The notes under the pieces are model-generated. The model made no database searches and was not told the DNA's origin. It worked only from the letters and a program-made list of their open reading frames with translations. A stretch of DNA of 49,454 nucleotides from Nostoc sp. PA-18-2419 (GTDB lineage: Bacteria > Cyanobacteriota > Cyanobacteriia > Cyanobacteriales > Nostocaceae). Each line of letters begins with the position of its first letter. Within the stretch, counting starts at the first letter, position 1. Location: contig NZ_SZNH01000004.1 in NCBI RefSeq assembly GCF_005869855.1, forward strand, positions 149,433 through 198,886, in the 5' to 3' direction. Shown one piece after another: positions 6,681 to 15,438 of the stretch. Position numbers and translations under genes: made by a program.

Positions 6681-8531
6681 TTATGCTGTTTTTTCTTCGT
6701 TTTGCAATGCTAAACGAGCAAGTCCATAACAAAGTATGGCGTTGGCGATGAGGAATAGGCGTGCTAAGTGAACATTTCCGAATCCCCAAACTGCCGGGTC
6801 ATAAATAGCACTTACCATCAAGCAGGCTGCTACTCCTAATGTTGAACCAATAGCAAACCATTTCCAACTAGGATGTCCTAACAGTAATGCCATTAACACA
6901 ATTGGAATCAATACGCTAGCAAACACGGGATTTAATGCACCAGTTCCCTGGAGGGTATTACCGAGTTCCGGAATTGAACTGCCTAAAACCCTGAAAGGCC
7001 ACTGGGGAAGATCAAAGATATAGATTCCTTTAAGGAAGAATAACCCTGAACTGCCAGCAATTAAACCACTAAATAAAGACCAACTCCAAGTGAAGGGGAA
7101 GTAAACCCGTAGAAACCAAGCCAGCAGGTAGGAACCAACTACCATTAAAATCTTAGGTAACAGTGCTATTGCACCGCCATCAATCCAAAAGCCGGGATTT
7201 AAATAGCCGCTATCCCGTAACCACCGGAAGAAATCTTGAAAACTGATTTGCCCTTCAACAGCCAGTTTGACTGCTGCTTCTGCATTGAGTTGTCCAGCGC
7301 CATAATAATTCAAACCATCATCTTGGATAACTCGTGCTGACTGTTTGAGGACTTTTAAAACTTCATCTGGTTCTTTAATACCAGTAGCTTTGATTAATGC
7401 CGCAACACCAGCAATGTGGGGAGAAGCCATACTTGTACCTTGGAAGCCAAGAAATACGCCTTGGCCATTTTCATCGATAGTTTCTTGCAGAATCTTACCA
7501 GCTTCACTACCACCAGGAGCAGAGATATCTACCCCTGCACCAAAGTTAGAATAGGGTGCTTTTTCGCCGTCAGGCCCAATTGCGGAAACGCCAATGACAT
7601 GAGGATAGCGGGCTGGATAGCTTGCCCCATTGGTGCTTTCATTGCCAGCTGCGGCAACTATAACTACACCTTTTCTATGGGCATAGTCGATCGCATCTTT
7701 CATCAATTTACTTTCACCACCACCACCCAAGCTCATATTAATCACATCTGCGCCTTTCTCAGCTGCAAATTTAATCGCTTCGGCAATATCGGCAACAGTA
7801 CCGCCACCGTATGAATTCAGTACCTTTAGCGGCATCAGACTGGCTTCATAAGCAATCCCAGCTACACCATATTTATTATTTGTAGCTTGAGCAATGGTTC
7901 CAGCAACGTGAGTACCATGACCGTTATCGTCATCAGCTTGTTCTCGGTCGTTAACAAAATCATAGCCTTTGACGAATTTGGTTTCATACAAGTCGCGCAC
8001 CTTAGTAATCCCGGTGTCAATTACTGCAACAGTGATGCCGCTGCCTTTGGTTTGACTCCATGCGCCTTCAATCCCGATTTTGTGCAAGTTCCACTGCTTG
8101 CTGTAATATTGGTCATTGGGGCCAGTTAATGAAACACTGACCTCATCATTTTCTTCGGGTCGCAAAAATTCTCCTAGCCAAGCGGGTTGACCTGGTTGTG
8201 GAATCTTTCTGTAGATATAATTTGGCTCTATAAATTCTGTAGTTTGGGCAAACTGAGATTTTTTCAGTTCTTGGAGTCGCTGGCGATCGCCCTTGATAAT
8301 ATACACATTATCCTTCGCCGAAAACTTGTTGTCTAATTGGGGTGTAACGTTATATTGTTTGGCGAGCGCTTGGAGATTCTGTTGCACCACAACTGAGGGA
8401 ATATCTTCCCGAAAATCAAGCAAAATTGTCTCAAACTCGCCTTTAGCTGCCAATCCCTGGAAATTCAGGAAACCAAATACGGCAGCTCCCAACCCAATGA
8501 CAAACAAGCACAATAATATAAGTTTTCTCAT
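6681..8531 (-). CDS. membrane-anchored subtilisin-like serine protease (S8 family)
   Basis: 616 residues. An N-terminal hydrophobic segment (about 3-23) acts as signal or anchor; a short prodomain follows. The S8 catalytic domain runs from about 140 to 425 with Asp172 (VAVIDTGIT), His205 (NGHGTHVAGTIA), oxyanion Asn297 (AAAGNES) and Ser367 (GTSMASPHIAGVAAL). Unusually, about 170 residues of hydrophobic sequence follow (from about 445) with roughly five membrane spans. The protein is therefore an integral membrane protease, probably with its active domain in the periplasm. All catalytic residues are intact. It stands alone between the small convergent gene and the divergent hypothetical gene at 8649. 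Confidence 0.92.
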   Translation of the reverse strand: MRKLILLCLFVIGLGAAVFGFLNFQGLAAKGEFETILLDFREDIPSVVVQQNLQALAKQYNVTPQLDNKFSAKDNVYIIKGDRQRLQELKKSQFAQTTEFIEPNYIYRKIPQPGQPAWLGEFLRPEENDEVSVSLTGPNDQYYSKQWNLHKIGIEGAWSQTKGSGITVAVIDTGITKVRDLYETKFVKGYDFVNDREQADDDNGHGTHVAGTIAQATNNKYGVAGIAYEASLMPLKVLNSYGGGTVADIAEAIKFAAEKGADVINMSLGGGGESKLMKDAIDYAHRKGVVIVAAAGNESTNGASYPARYPHVIGVSAIGPDGEKAPYSNFGAGVDISAPGGSEAGKILQETIDENGQGVFLGFQGTSMASPHIAGVAALIKATGIKEPDEVLKVLKQSARVIQDDGLNYYGAGQLNAEAAVKLAVEGQISFQDFFRWLRDSGYLNPGFWIDGGAIALLPKILMVVGSYLLAWFLRVYFPFTWSWSLFSGLIAGSSGLFFLKGIYIFDLPQWPFRVLGSSIPELGNTLQGTGALNPVFASVLIPIVLMALLLGHPSWKWFAIGSTLGVAACLMVSAIYDPAVWGFGNVHLARLFLIANAILCYGLARLALQNEEKTA

Positions 8532-8648
8532 ATTAACTCATCACCGCTTTTTGCCAGTTTGCTCACTACCATAACTTATCTATGTCCCTTATTGGTGGAT
8601 TTGGCACTTTAGTTTACCTTCACTTTATTACTCAGGACAGTTGAAACG

Positions 8649-9080
8649 ATGGAACATGGTCTTTTGTGGTTACCCCTGTTAGCAATGTTTTTCTGGCTAG
8701 CTTGGCAAGGCTCAAAGGAGTATCAAAAAGTTGAAGCCTATCGTGTCTGGGCTGAGCAATTTGAACGGGCTAAGTACGATATTTATTCAGTATTGGGTCA
8801 AAAAGGCAACTCTATAACTTGGGGTAAACCCACACCTCAAGGCCCAATTAAACTTGAAACATTTTCTTTAATTGATGTTAATGAAATATCTCTTTTGATA
8901 GATGGAAAATCAGTAAATATTGATAGTATACCTGACAAAGGTCGTTCTATAGAGTTAGAATTTATCTTTTTCCAATCAGCTGACTCAGTTAGGGTTCCGT
9001 TTACAGAAATCCCTTTGGCAGCGGAATGGGGAAAGTATTTGCATTCAGCGTTAGCAAGTTTACGATCGCCAAACCAGTAG
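8649..9080 (+). CDS. hypothetical membrane-anchored protein
   Basis: 143 residues. Residues 2-19 form one hydrophobic segment (EHGLLWLPLLAMFFWLAW), and the rest is soluble with mixed alpha/beta character ending ALASLRSPNQ. I do not recognise a domain. It is divergent from the membrane subtilase across a 117-base spacer that probably holds both promoters, so a shared regulator is possible, but nothing in the sequence proves a link. Confidence 0.75.
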   Translation: MEHGLLWLPLLAMFFWLAWQGSKEYQKVEAYRVWAEQFERAKYDIYSVLGQKGNSITWGKPTPQGPIKLETFSLIDVNEISLLIDGKSVNIDSIPDKGRSIELEFIFFQSADSVRVPFTEIPLAAEWGKYLHSALASLRSPNQ

Positions 9081-9249
9081 CGATTTCAAGTCAGGCTAAT
9101 TATGTAATAGATATCATCAACCTAGAGTCAGAATTTCTCATTTAGAATTGGTAAATATTATTCGAATCCTGAGTTTTAAATTGGTGAATTATTCCTCACA
9201 AATTAGTTGAGCTTGTTACAATTAAGATAATACTTCTGCAACTCAAGCA

Positions 9250-9609
9250 ATGAATTCAAACGTAATCGGTGGAAACCTAGAAGCTTGCTGTACTTCTCCA
9301 ATGACTGGGTTCTACCGCGACGGCTTTTGTCGTACAGGTGGTCAAGATTTTGGGTCGCACGTTATCTGTGCCGAACTAACATCAGAATTCCTTGAGTTTA
9401 CCAAATCACGCGGGAATGACCTGAGTACTCCGGTTCCAGAATATAATTTTCCCGGACTCAAACCTGGCGATCGCTGGTGTTTGTGTGCTTCTCGCTGGCA
9501 AGAAGCTCTTGATGCTGGGGTTGCTCCTCCAGTAATTCTTTGTGCAACCCACCCTAGAGCTTTGGAAGTAGTTTCCTTAGACGAACTCAAAAAACATGCC
9601 CTTTCTTGA
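9250..9609 (+). CDS. DUF2237 family protein
   Basis: 119 residues, close to the usual family length. It has the family hallmarks GxCxTGGxDxGxHxVCA (here DGFCRTGGQDFGSHVICAEL near residues 25-43) and LKPGDRWCLCASRWQEAL near residues 70-87, plus ATHPRALEVVSLDELKKHA at the C-terminus. Conserved cysteines suggest metal or redox chemistry, but the role of this family is not established. The preceding spacer (9081-9249) is AT-rich. Between this gene and the convergent kinase lies 170 bases of G/C-rich palindromic repeat. Confidence 0.92.
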   Translation: MNSNVIGGNLEACCTSPMTGFYRDGFCRTGGQDFGSHVICAELTSEFLEFTKSRGNDLSTPVPEYNFPGLKPGDRWCLCASRWQEALDAGVAPPVILCATHPRALEVVSLDELKKHALS

Positions 9610-9782
9610 TTGGGCATCCCTTCGACTTCTCCTAACAAAGACGCTCTTGCTAGCTTGCTTAAGAGCAAGGGTACGCTCAGGGCATGGCCACGAGTGGGAA
9701 GCTTTTTTATAATTTCCTCACACTCCTCCATCTCCTTATCTCCCCATTACCCCTTATCCCCAGAGGGGGCCCACCTTCGGCA

Positions 9783-11912
9783 CTACCTGAGTGATACTTC
9801 CAGAGGTAGTTTTAAGATATTAACAACCACACCAATTAATTTAGTAGGGTCAATTGGTTTAGATAGGTACTGTTGAAATCCTGCTGCAAGTGCTTGTAAG
9901 CGGTCTTCTTCTCTAGTGTATGCAGTTAAAGCGATCGCCGGAATGCCTCCGCCTTTTTCTGGTTCTAATGAACGCAGTTTACGAATTAGCGTGTAGCCAT
10001 CTTGCTCTGACATGCCGATGTCACTAATCAAAATATCTGGTTTTGCTTGTTCCACTACTGCTAGTGCTTCATCCACTGAGGCCACAGCAGTGGTAACTGC
10101 TCCATAATCCTCAAACATAAAACTGAGAAAGTTACGGGTATCTGCTTCATCATCGACAACTAAAACCTTTAATCCAGCAAGAGGAGTAGAAACTCCAGGG
10201 GAGGAAATTTCTGCTGTTACTTCTGTAGTTGCTATGTTATTAATATTATCTTGTAGCAATGGCAGTCTTACAGTAAAGGTTGCCCCTTGTTCTGTGCCTG
10301 GACTTTCGGCACAGATGGTACCTTTGTGTAGTTCTACTAAATGACGGACAATTGCTAGTCCTAGTCCTAGTCCATTGTGCGATCGGGTTGTGGTGCTGTC
10401 TGCTTGCCGAAAACGCTCAAATACTTTCGGTAAAAACTCTGCACTGATGCCAATGCCAGTATCAATGACTTGAATTTGGGCGTATTGAAATTTGAGATTT
10501 GCAATTTCGGATTCGGGATTAATATTTTCGTCAATGTTTGAAGAGTTAAAATTTTTGCTCTCAGATTTCGTTCCCAAATCCTCAATTGAAAATCCAAAAT
10601 AGGTAGACAGGCTGACTTCTACCCTACCACCTTTGGGTGTAAACTTAATGGCGTTGGTTAGTAGATTCCAAACAACTTGCTGTAAACGGGCTGAATCTCC
10701 GTACACTGACCCTATTGAAGTATCCAAAGCAGTCTGTAACTGAATTTCTTTGGCTTCTGCCAAGGGACGCACTGCTTCTAAGGCTGCCTCCATCACTGAG
10801 ATTAGATTTACTGCACATATATTTAATCGCAACTGACCGCGGATAATCCGCGATACATCCAAGATGTCCTCAATTAATTGCATTTGAGATGTAGCGTTGC
10901 GTTCGATCGCCTCCAAGGCGCGGGAAGTGGCTTTATCATCAAGCTTCTTAGAACGCAGGATTTTTGACCAGCCAAGCATCGAAGTTAGGGGTGTGCGGAG
11001 TTCGTGGGAGAGAACAGCGAGAAATTCATCTTTCATGCGATTTGCTGCTTCTGCTTCCTGTCTTGCTGTTTGTTCTCGAATTACTTGAGCGCGGACTTCT
11101 TCTGCTTGCTTGCGTTCAGTAATATCTTCCAAAGTGCCTACATACCCCAGTAATTCCCCTTGACCGGAAAGCATCGGTGATGAGCGTACCTGAACCCAAC
11201 GAACATTGCCATGAGCAGTTTGAAAGCGAAATTCTTGGGAGTAGTCGCGACCTTGATTAATATAAATAGACCAACTAGTAACTGCTCGTTCTTTATCCTC
11301 AGGATGAACAGATTCCAGCCATCTGTTTTCTAAACTTTCTGCCGCTTTCATGCCACAAATTGTCTGATAACGCGGATTAGTATACCTACAGCGCCCTTCT
11401 GTATCAATTTCAAAAATGCCAACTGGTGAGCAGGTACTTAGAGAACGAAATCTTTCTTCACTTTGCCGCAGTTCGGCATTAACTGCTACTAGTTGCGCTG
11501 CTTGTCGCTTGACGGCTTCTGTTTTTTTAAATAGTTCTACGAATACTGTGACTTTAGAAGTTAGGATATTGGGATCTATTGGTTTGAGCAAATAATCTAC
11601 TGCACCCAAGGCATAGCCTTTAAATAGCATTTGGTCACTGGTGCTGAAGGCGGTAAGAAAGATGATTGGCGTATGACGCGATCGCCCACGATTACGAATT
11701 AAAGTAGCAGTTTCAAAGCCATCCATTCCTGGCATTTGCACATCCAACAAAATCACTGCAAAGTCCTGATGCAGCAGACACCTTAAAGCTTCTTCCCCAG
11801 AAGTAGCTCTAACCAGATTCTCACCCAGTTTTTCTAGGATTGCCTCTAGTGCAAGTAAATTTTCCAGCTTATCATCTACTAGGAGGATGTTTACTTTGGG
11901 TTCCATCTGCAT
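9783..11912 (-). CDS. hybrid sensor histidine kinase (REC-PAS-HisKA-HATPase-REC)
   Basis: 709 residues, no membrane segment, so cytoplasmic. In order: receiver domain 1-125 (Asp57 in VILLDVQMPGMDG, Lys110), a short coiled coil, PAS/PAC 150-268, dimerisation/phosphoacceptor domain with His303 (FLAVLSHELRTP), ATPase domain with N-box QQVVWNLLTNAIKFTP, G1 box VIDTGIGI, and a C-terminal receiver (Asp631 in ILISDIGM, Lys-containing SKPIDPTK). All phosphotransfer residues are present. The ATPase domain carries about 39 extra residues (439-477) just before the G1 box, whose DNA resembles a spacer repeat. It lies 16 bases downstream of cheB on the same strand, probably co-transcribed. The input signal is unknown. 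Confidence 0.93.
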   Translation of the reverse strand: MQMEPKVNILLVDDKLENLLALEAILEKLGENLVRATSGEEALRCLLHQDFAVILLDVQMPGMDGFETATLIRNRGRSRHTPIIFLTAFSTSDQMLFKGYALGAVDYLLKPIDPNILTSKVTVFVELFKKTEAVKRQAAQLVAVNAELRQSEERFRSLSTCSPVGIFEIDTEGRCRYTNPRYQTICGMKAAESLENRWLESVHPEDKERAVTSWSIYINQGRDYSQEFRFQTAHGNVRWVQVRSSPMLSGQGELLGYVGTLEDITERKQAEEVRAQVIREQTARQEAEAANRMKDEFLAVLSHELRTPLTSMLGWSKILRSKKLDDKATSRALEAIERNATSQMQLIEDILDVSRIIRGQLRLNICAVNLISVMEAALEAVRPLAEAKEIQLQTALDTSIGSVYGDSARLQQVVWNLLTNAIKFTPKGGRVEVSLSTYFGFSIEDLGTKSESKNFNSSNIDENINPESEIANLKFQYAQIQVIDTGIGISAEFLPKVFERFRQADSTTTRSHNGLGLGLAIVRHLVELHKGTICAESPGTEQGATFTVRLPLLQDNINNIATTEVTAEISSPGVSTPLAGLKVLVVDDEADTRNFLSFMFEDYGAVTTAVASVDEALAVVEQAKPDILISDIGMSEQDGYTLIRKLRSLEPEKGGGIPAIALTAYTREEDRLQALAAGFQQYLSKPIDPTKLIGVVVNILKLPLEVSLR

Positions 11913-11928
11913 GGGTTAATTTCCGTGA

Positions 11929-12489
11929 TTAGTAACAAAGCTTGACCATTTGGTCAGCAATGTCTGAGAGTGTCAAAATCCAGTCTACTGCAACAGCAGA
12001 AATTGCTGCCTCTGGCATAATACAGCTCTCAGCCGTAGCGGGTTTTTGTACTATAGTGGTTCCTCCCCGCGCTTTTATCTTTTTTAATCCTTGCATACCA
12101 TCGTGGTTTGCTCCTGTCAATATTATACCAATAACTTGCTCGCCATAGATATCGGCTGCTGACTCAAACAACACATCGATTGATGGTCGGGCATAGGAAA
12201 CAGGCTCATCAATTGAAAGGGCAAAGTAACCTGGTTCAACGAGTAAGTGATAATCTGGTGGAGCTAGGTAGACATGTCTTGGTAGTATTTCGTCTTTGTC
12301 TTCTACTTCTCTAATTGGCAAGAAAATTGATTCTTGTAATAATTGCTGGAGTACATTGTTCGACTCTTTGTGACGGTGTTGCACGATCGCGATCGGTACT
12401 GAAAAATCTTTTGGTAATTTTTCTAAGATAATTTTTAGTGCTGATAATCCACCTAACGAAGTACCAATTACTACAATTTGAAATGACAT
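11929..12489 (-). CDS. cheB: CheB-type methylesterase domain protein, stand-alone
   Basis: 186 residues from ATG 12487-12489, chosen over an upstream GTG because AGGG lies eight bases before it. The product is the CheB catalytic domain alone, without a receiver: Ser11 (VVIGTSLGG), His38 (AIVQHRH), Asp130 (LTGANHDGM). The family removes methyl groups from receptor glutamates; the receptor and CheR methyltransferase are not in the window. It is the first gene of a two-gene unit with the hybrid kinase, a pairing seen in cyanobacterial signalling clusters, so the kinase receiver domains may replace the missing regulatory domain. Confidence 0.9.
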   Translation of the reverse strand: MSFQIVVIGTSLGGLSALKIILEKLPKDFSVPIAIVQHRHKESNNVLQQLLQESIFLPIREVEDKDEILPRHVYLAPPDYHLLVEPGYFALSIDEPVSYARPSIDVLFESAADIYGEQVIGIILTGANHDGMQGLKKIKARGGTTIVQKPATAESCIMPEAAISAVAVDWILTLSDIADQMVKLCY

Positions 12490-13214
12490 TAATTTAGCCC
12501 TCATACCCACTGAATGTCGTCATTGGGCATGGGGTATGGGGCAAACAGCGAGTGTGGGAGGAGTAGGGTGGTGGGGTGAAAATCTCTCCCCATTGCCCAT
12601 CTCTCTTATCTCCCTCATTTTCCCCATTCCTCATTCCCTAATCCCTACTTTTCCCCAAACTACTGAAGATTATATATTTTTGTTATTTTCTTTACAAATA
12701 AATATTTTTGAAATGTGAAATACTTGACATCAAATTATTATTTTTAGTTTTAATAATATTTTAATTATGCAAAATTAAATACAGTAAGAAATATTTAATT
12801 TTGCTAACTAACTAACCTTAAAATTTTAATATTTTATTTTTTGACAATTCATAAAAATTTACTTAAGCTAAAAGATAGGTTAAGTAAATCAATGAATAAC
12901 AGCAATTATGTTTAGCTCCATCAAAAATTGCTGTTGTAGACTATCAGCATGAGGAAAGGAATCGGAAGAACCATTATTTTTTCGAGGCAATTTCACTAAA
13001 ATTGACTCCAAAAGGCTAAGACACAATCGAGGATATTGCACCGCGCAAATATTAAATTAGTAAACAGTTATTAGACTTTTCCTATATAACTGATGGCTAA
13101 TAACCGTTGAACAGATTTCCGTAATTTTTGAATGGATGCTTTTGGTGAGATTAGTGAGTATCCATAAAACTTTGAAGTTTGATTTAGTGCGGTATATATA
13201 TCCAGGAGAATACA
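12490..13214. other. long AT-rich spacer upstream of the DUF2231-cox cluster
   Basis: 12525-12655 is a G-rich then C-rich repeat that can fold back on itself (GGGCATGGGG against CCCCATTGCCC). From 12660 the DNA is very AT-rich with no gene. Near 13190 a TATATATAT stretch could be a -10 region, and AGGAG at 13203 is a good ribosome site for the gene at 13215. No TCCGGA and no convincing NtcA box (GTAN8TAC) was found. Confidence 0.5.
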
Positions 13215-13715
13215 ATGCTTGAGAATTTTACATCTTTAAATGACCACAATTTGCCGTATCCAGATACGATTCATCCTATCTTTGTCCATTTTGTAATTGC
13301 GATGGTATTATTTTCCTTTTTCTGCGATGTAATTGGCTACTTTACTGGTAAAACTCGGCTTTTTGAGGTGAGTTGGTGGAATATGTCTGTTGCCACTCTT
13401 GCCATCTTCATCGCCATCATTTTTGGTCAGTTTGAAGCTGGTTTAGCACACCCTTACAGCCTAGCCAAATCGGTGCTGAATTTGCATACATTGATTGGTT
13501 GGTCGCTTTCGGGAATTATCGCTGGAATTACAGCTTGGCGCTATGTAATTCGTACCCGAAACCCCCAAAAAGTACCGATTTACTATCTAGGAGCCGGACT
13601 AATTTTAATCTTGATAGTTGGCTTGCAGGTATATCTCGGAGACCAACTTGTTTGGGTATATGGACTGCATACAGTACCAGTTGTAGAAGCAGTAAAGGAT
13701 GGTTTATTGCCATGA
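13215..13715 (+). CDS. DUF2231 membrane protein, first gene of the oxidase cluster
   Basis: 166 residues with four membrane spans (about 25-45, 58-75, 92-112, 125-145). It carries the DUF2231-type IHPIFVHFVIAMVLF segment with conserved His residues near 20-26 and a second His in LNLHTLIGW. AGGAG with a six-base gap precedes ATG 13215. It overlaps the next gene by ATGA and both lie ahead of coxB, so it is probably co-transcribed and translationally coupled. Members of this family sit next to oxidase genes in cyanobacteria; heme or quinone binding by the conserved histidines is only a guess. Confidence 0.88.
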   Translation: MLENFTSLNDHNLPYPDTIHPIFVHFVIAMVLFSFFCDVIGYFTGKTRLFEVSWWNMSVATLAIFIAIIFGQFEAGLAHPYSLAKSVLNLHTLIGWSLSGIIAGITAWRYVIRTRNPQKVPIYYLGAGLILILIVGLQVYLGDQLVWVYGLHTVPVVEAVKDGLLP

Positions 13716-14329
13716 ACTCAGAACTGATTGACCAATTAAAAGCACAATTAGGTGCAAACGGACTACCTTATACAATTCCCATTCATCCTAACTTAGTCCA
13801 TCTGACTCTGGGTTTATTCATCATTGGCATCATCTTTGATATCGTTGGTGTTTTCTTCCCCTTTCAAAAATGGGTCTTCAAATATTTAGCAATTACTGTG
13901 GAACGCGACAACTTCTTTGATGTTGGCTGGTACAACATGTTTGCATCCAGCATCATTACATTTTTCACAGTAGGAGCAGGTTTTTACGAAATGCTGTTAG
14001 CAGCACCACCAGCAGATGTGAAAAGTGCCTGGGGATTGCAGGCAATGGAAACGATGCTTTGGCATGGTTTAGGTGGTGTGTTCTTGTTAGCAATGATGGT
14101 TATCATGACCGTCTGGAGAGGATGGCAGCGCTTCATTTGGAGCAAACAAGAATATAGACAGACAGATAGACAAGTGCAATGGAGTTATCTGTTCGCAGGC
14201 GTAGCAGTCATATTAGTGATGTACGTCCACGGCACACTGGGAGCGCAAATGGCTACTGAGTTTGGCATACACAATACCGCAGATAGGTTGTTACGACTAG
14301 GCCAAGACCTCAACACAACACTTAAATAA
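13712..14329 (+). CDS. second DUF2231 membrane protein
   Basis: 205 residues from ATG 13712, which overlaps the stop of the preceding gene (ATGA). Four membrane spans; the family segment IPIHPNLVHLTLGLFIIGI near residues 20-38 parallels that in the upstream protein, so the two are diverged paralogues. Further His residues occur in LWHGLGGVF and VHGTLGAQMA. Reading from an upstream in-frame start at 13499 would overlap the first gene completely and is rejected. The tight coupling suggests a heterodimer that works with the oxidase encoded next. Confidence 0.88.
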   Translation: MNSELIDQLKAQLGANGLPYTIPIHPNLVHLTLGLFIIGIIFDIVGVFFPFQKWVFKYLAITVERDNFFDVGWYNMFASSIITFFTVGAGFYEMLLAAPPADVKSAWGLQAMETMLWHGLGGVFLLAMMVIMTVWRGWQRFIWSKQEYRQTDRQVQWSYLFAGVAVILVMYVHGTLGAQMATEFGIHNTADRLLRLGQDLNTTLK

Positions 14330-14360
14330 GTCATTTGTCCTTCGTCATTAGCCATTTGTC

Positions 14361-14444
14361 TAATGACTAATGACTAATGACCACTGACCACTGACCAATG
14401 ACCACTGACCAATGACCACTGACCAATGACCACTGACCAACGAC
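14361..14444. repeat. short tandem heptamer repeats (STRR) before coxB
   Basis: First TGACTAA units, then alternating ACCACTG and ACCAATG heptamers, running to two bases before the coxB ATG. This is the STRR class known from heterocystous cyanobacteria. It leaves coxB without a visible Shine-Dalgarno sequence. Confidence 0.9.
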
Positions 14445-14445
14445 T

Positions 14446-15372
14446 ATGAAAATCCAGAAGATTTTAAATATTTTGACGCTGTTTACAGGTGCGATCGCAG
14501 TAAGTGCGACTAGTCTGTGGATAGGTAAACAGGCTTATTCTTGGCTTCCCCCACAAGCAGCAGTTGAATCCCGACTAATTGATGATTTGATTAGTTTTTT
14601 AGTAACCCTTGGTGCCTTTATCTTCTTGGGAGTAACGAGTACTCTAATGTATTCTGTGATTTTCCATCGGGCAGTTAAGGATGACTTTACCGATGGCCCT
14701 CCAATTGAAGGTAATATCACCTTGGAAGTTGTCTGGACGGCAATCCCAATTCTATTAGTGTTTTGGATTGCAGGTTACAGCTACCAAGTCTATGAGCAAA
14801 TGGGAATTCAAGGCCCAGCCCAACTAGTTCACCTGCATAATCCGTTGGGAATGGAATCAGCTTATGCAGCAGCAAAAGACGCACCTGCCAAGGCTTTAAC
14901 TGAACCCGTCGAGAAAATCGATGTCCTAGCTAAACAATGGGCGTGGGTATTTCATTATCCAGAAACAGATGTCACTAGTAGTGAATTGCATTTGCCGAGC
15001 GATCGCCGCGTACGTTTAGCGCTAAACTCACAAGATGTTCTCCACGGCTTTTATATACCTGCATTTCGCCTCAAACAGGATATTATTCCCAACCATACTA
15101 TTGACTTTGAATTTACTCCCATCCGTCCCGGTCAATATCGATTGACCGATTCCCAATATAGCGGTACATATTTTGCAACCATGCAGGCAAATGTGGTTGT
15201 CGAATCTCCTGAAGATTACCACCAATGGCTGTCCCAAGCGGCAACTCAAAAGCCATCCCCAGCCAAAAATCAAGCAGCTTCTGAGTATGCTCAAACATCC
15301 AATCAATCAGTTCAAACTGGTTGGACTACAATTGCCCCTGCTGCACCAACTCTGGTCAATTCTCCTGGTTGA
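14446..15372 (+). CDS. coxB: cytochrome oxidase subunit II without CuA site (ARTO type)
   Basis: 308 residues. Membrane spans near 5-25, 45-70 and 92-112, then a periplasmic cupredoxin domain (about 155-255). The first CuA ligand is kept (His200 in LHGFYIPAFRLKQD), but where a cytochrome c oxidase has CxExCGxxHxxM this protein has DSQYSGTYFATM (235-246): both Cys, the Glu and the second His are gone. Loss of CuA is the hallmark of the cyanobacterial alternative respiratory terminal oxidase, thought to take electrons from quinol; in Nostoc PCC 7120 the corresponding operon (cox3) is heterocyst-specific. The ATG follows STRR repeats directly. Expression in heterocysts is an inference from homology. 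Confidence 0.93.
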   Translation: MKIQKILNILTLFTGAIAVSATSLWIGKQAYSWLPPQAAVESRLIDDLISFLVTLGAFIFLGVTSTLMYSVIFHRAVKDDFTDGPPIEGNITLEVVWTAIPILLVFWIAGYSYQVYEQMGIQGPAQLVHLHNPLGMESAYAAAKDAPAKALTEPVEKIDVLAKQWAWVFHYPETDVTSSELHLPSDRRVRLALNSQDVLHGFYIPAFRLKQDIIPNHTIDFEFTPIRPGQYRLTDSQYSGTYFATMQANVVVESPEDYHQWLSQAATQKPSPAKNQAASEYAQTSNQSVQTGWTTIAPAAPTLVNSPG

Positions 15373-15438
15373 AAAAATTAAACAACCACTTTGTCCCCAT
15401 CTCCCTATTCTGTGTATTTATTAACACGAAAGTAACTC

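Noticed and set aside
9160-9175. tRNA T-arm-like TTCGAATCC
   Set aside because: No matching acceptor stem, D-arm or anticodon arm around it.
12490-13214. NtcA box or TCCGGA before the DUF2231-cox cluster
   Set aside because: No GTAN8TAC with good spacing and no TCCGGA was found by eye, so heterocyst-specific control is not shown by the sequence.
13499-13711. N-terminal extension of the second DUF2231 gene
   Set aside because: It lies wholly inside the first gene; ATG 13712 with the ATGA overlap fits the family start.
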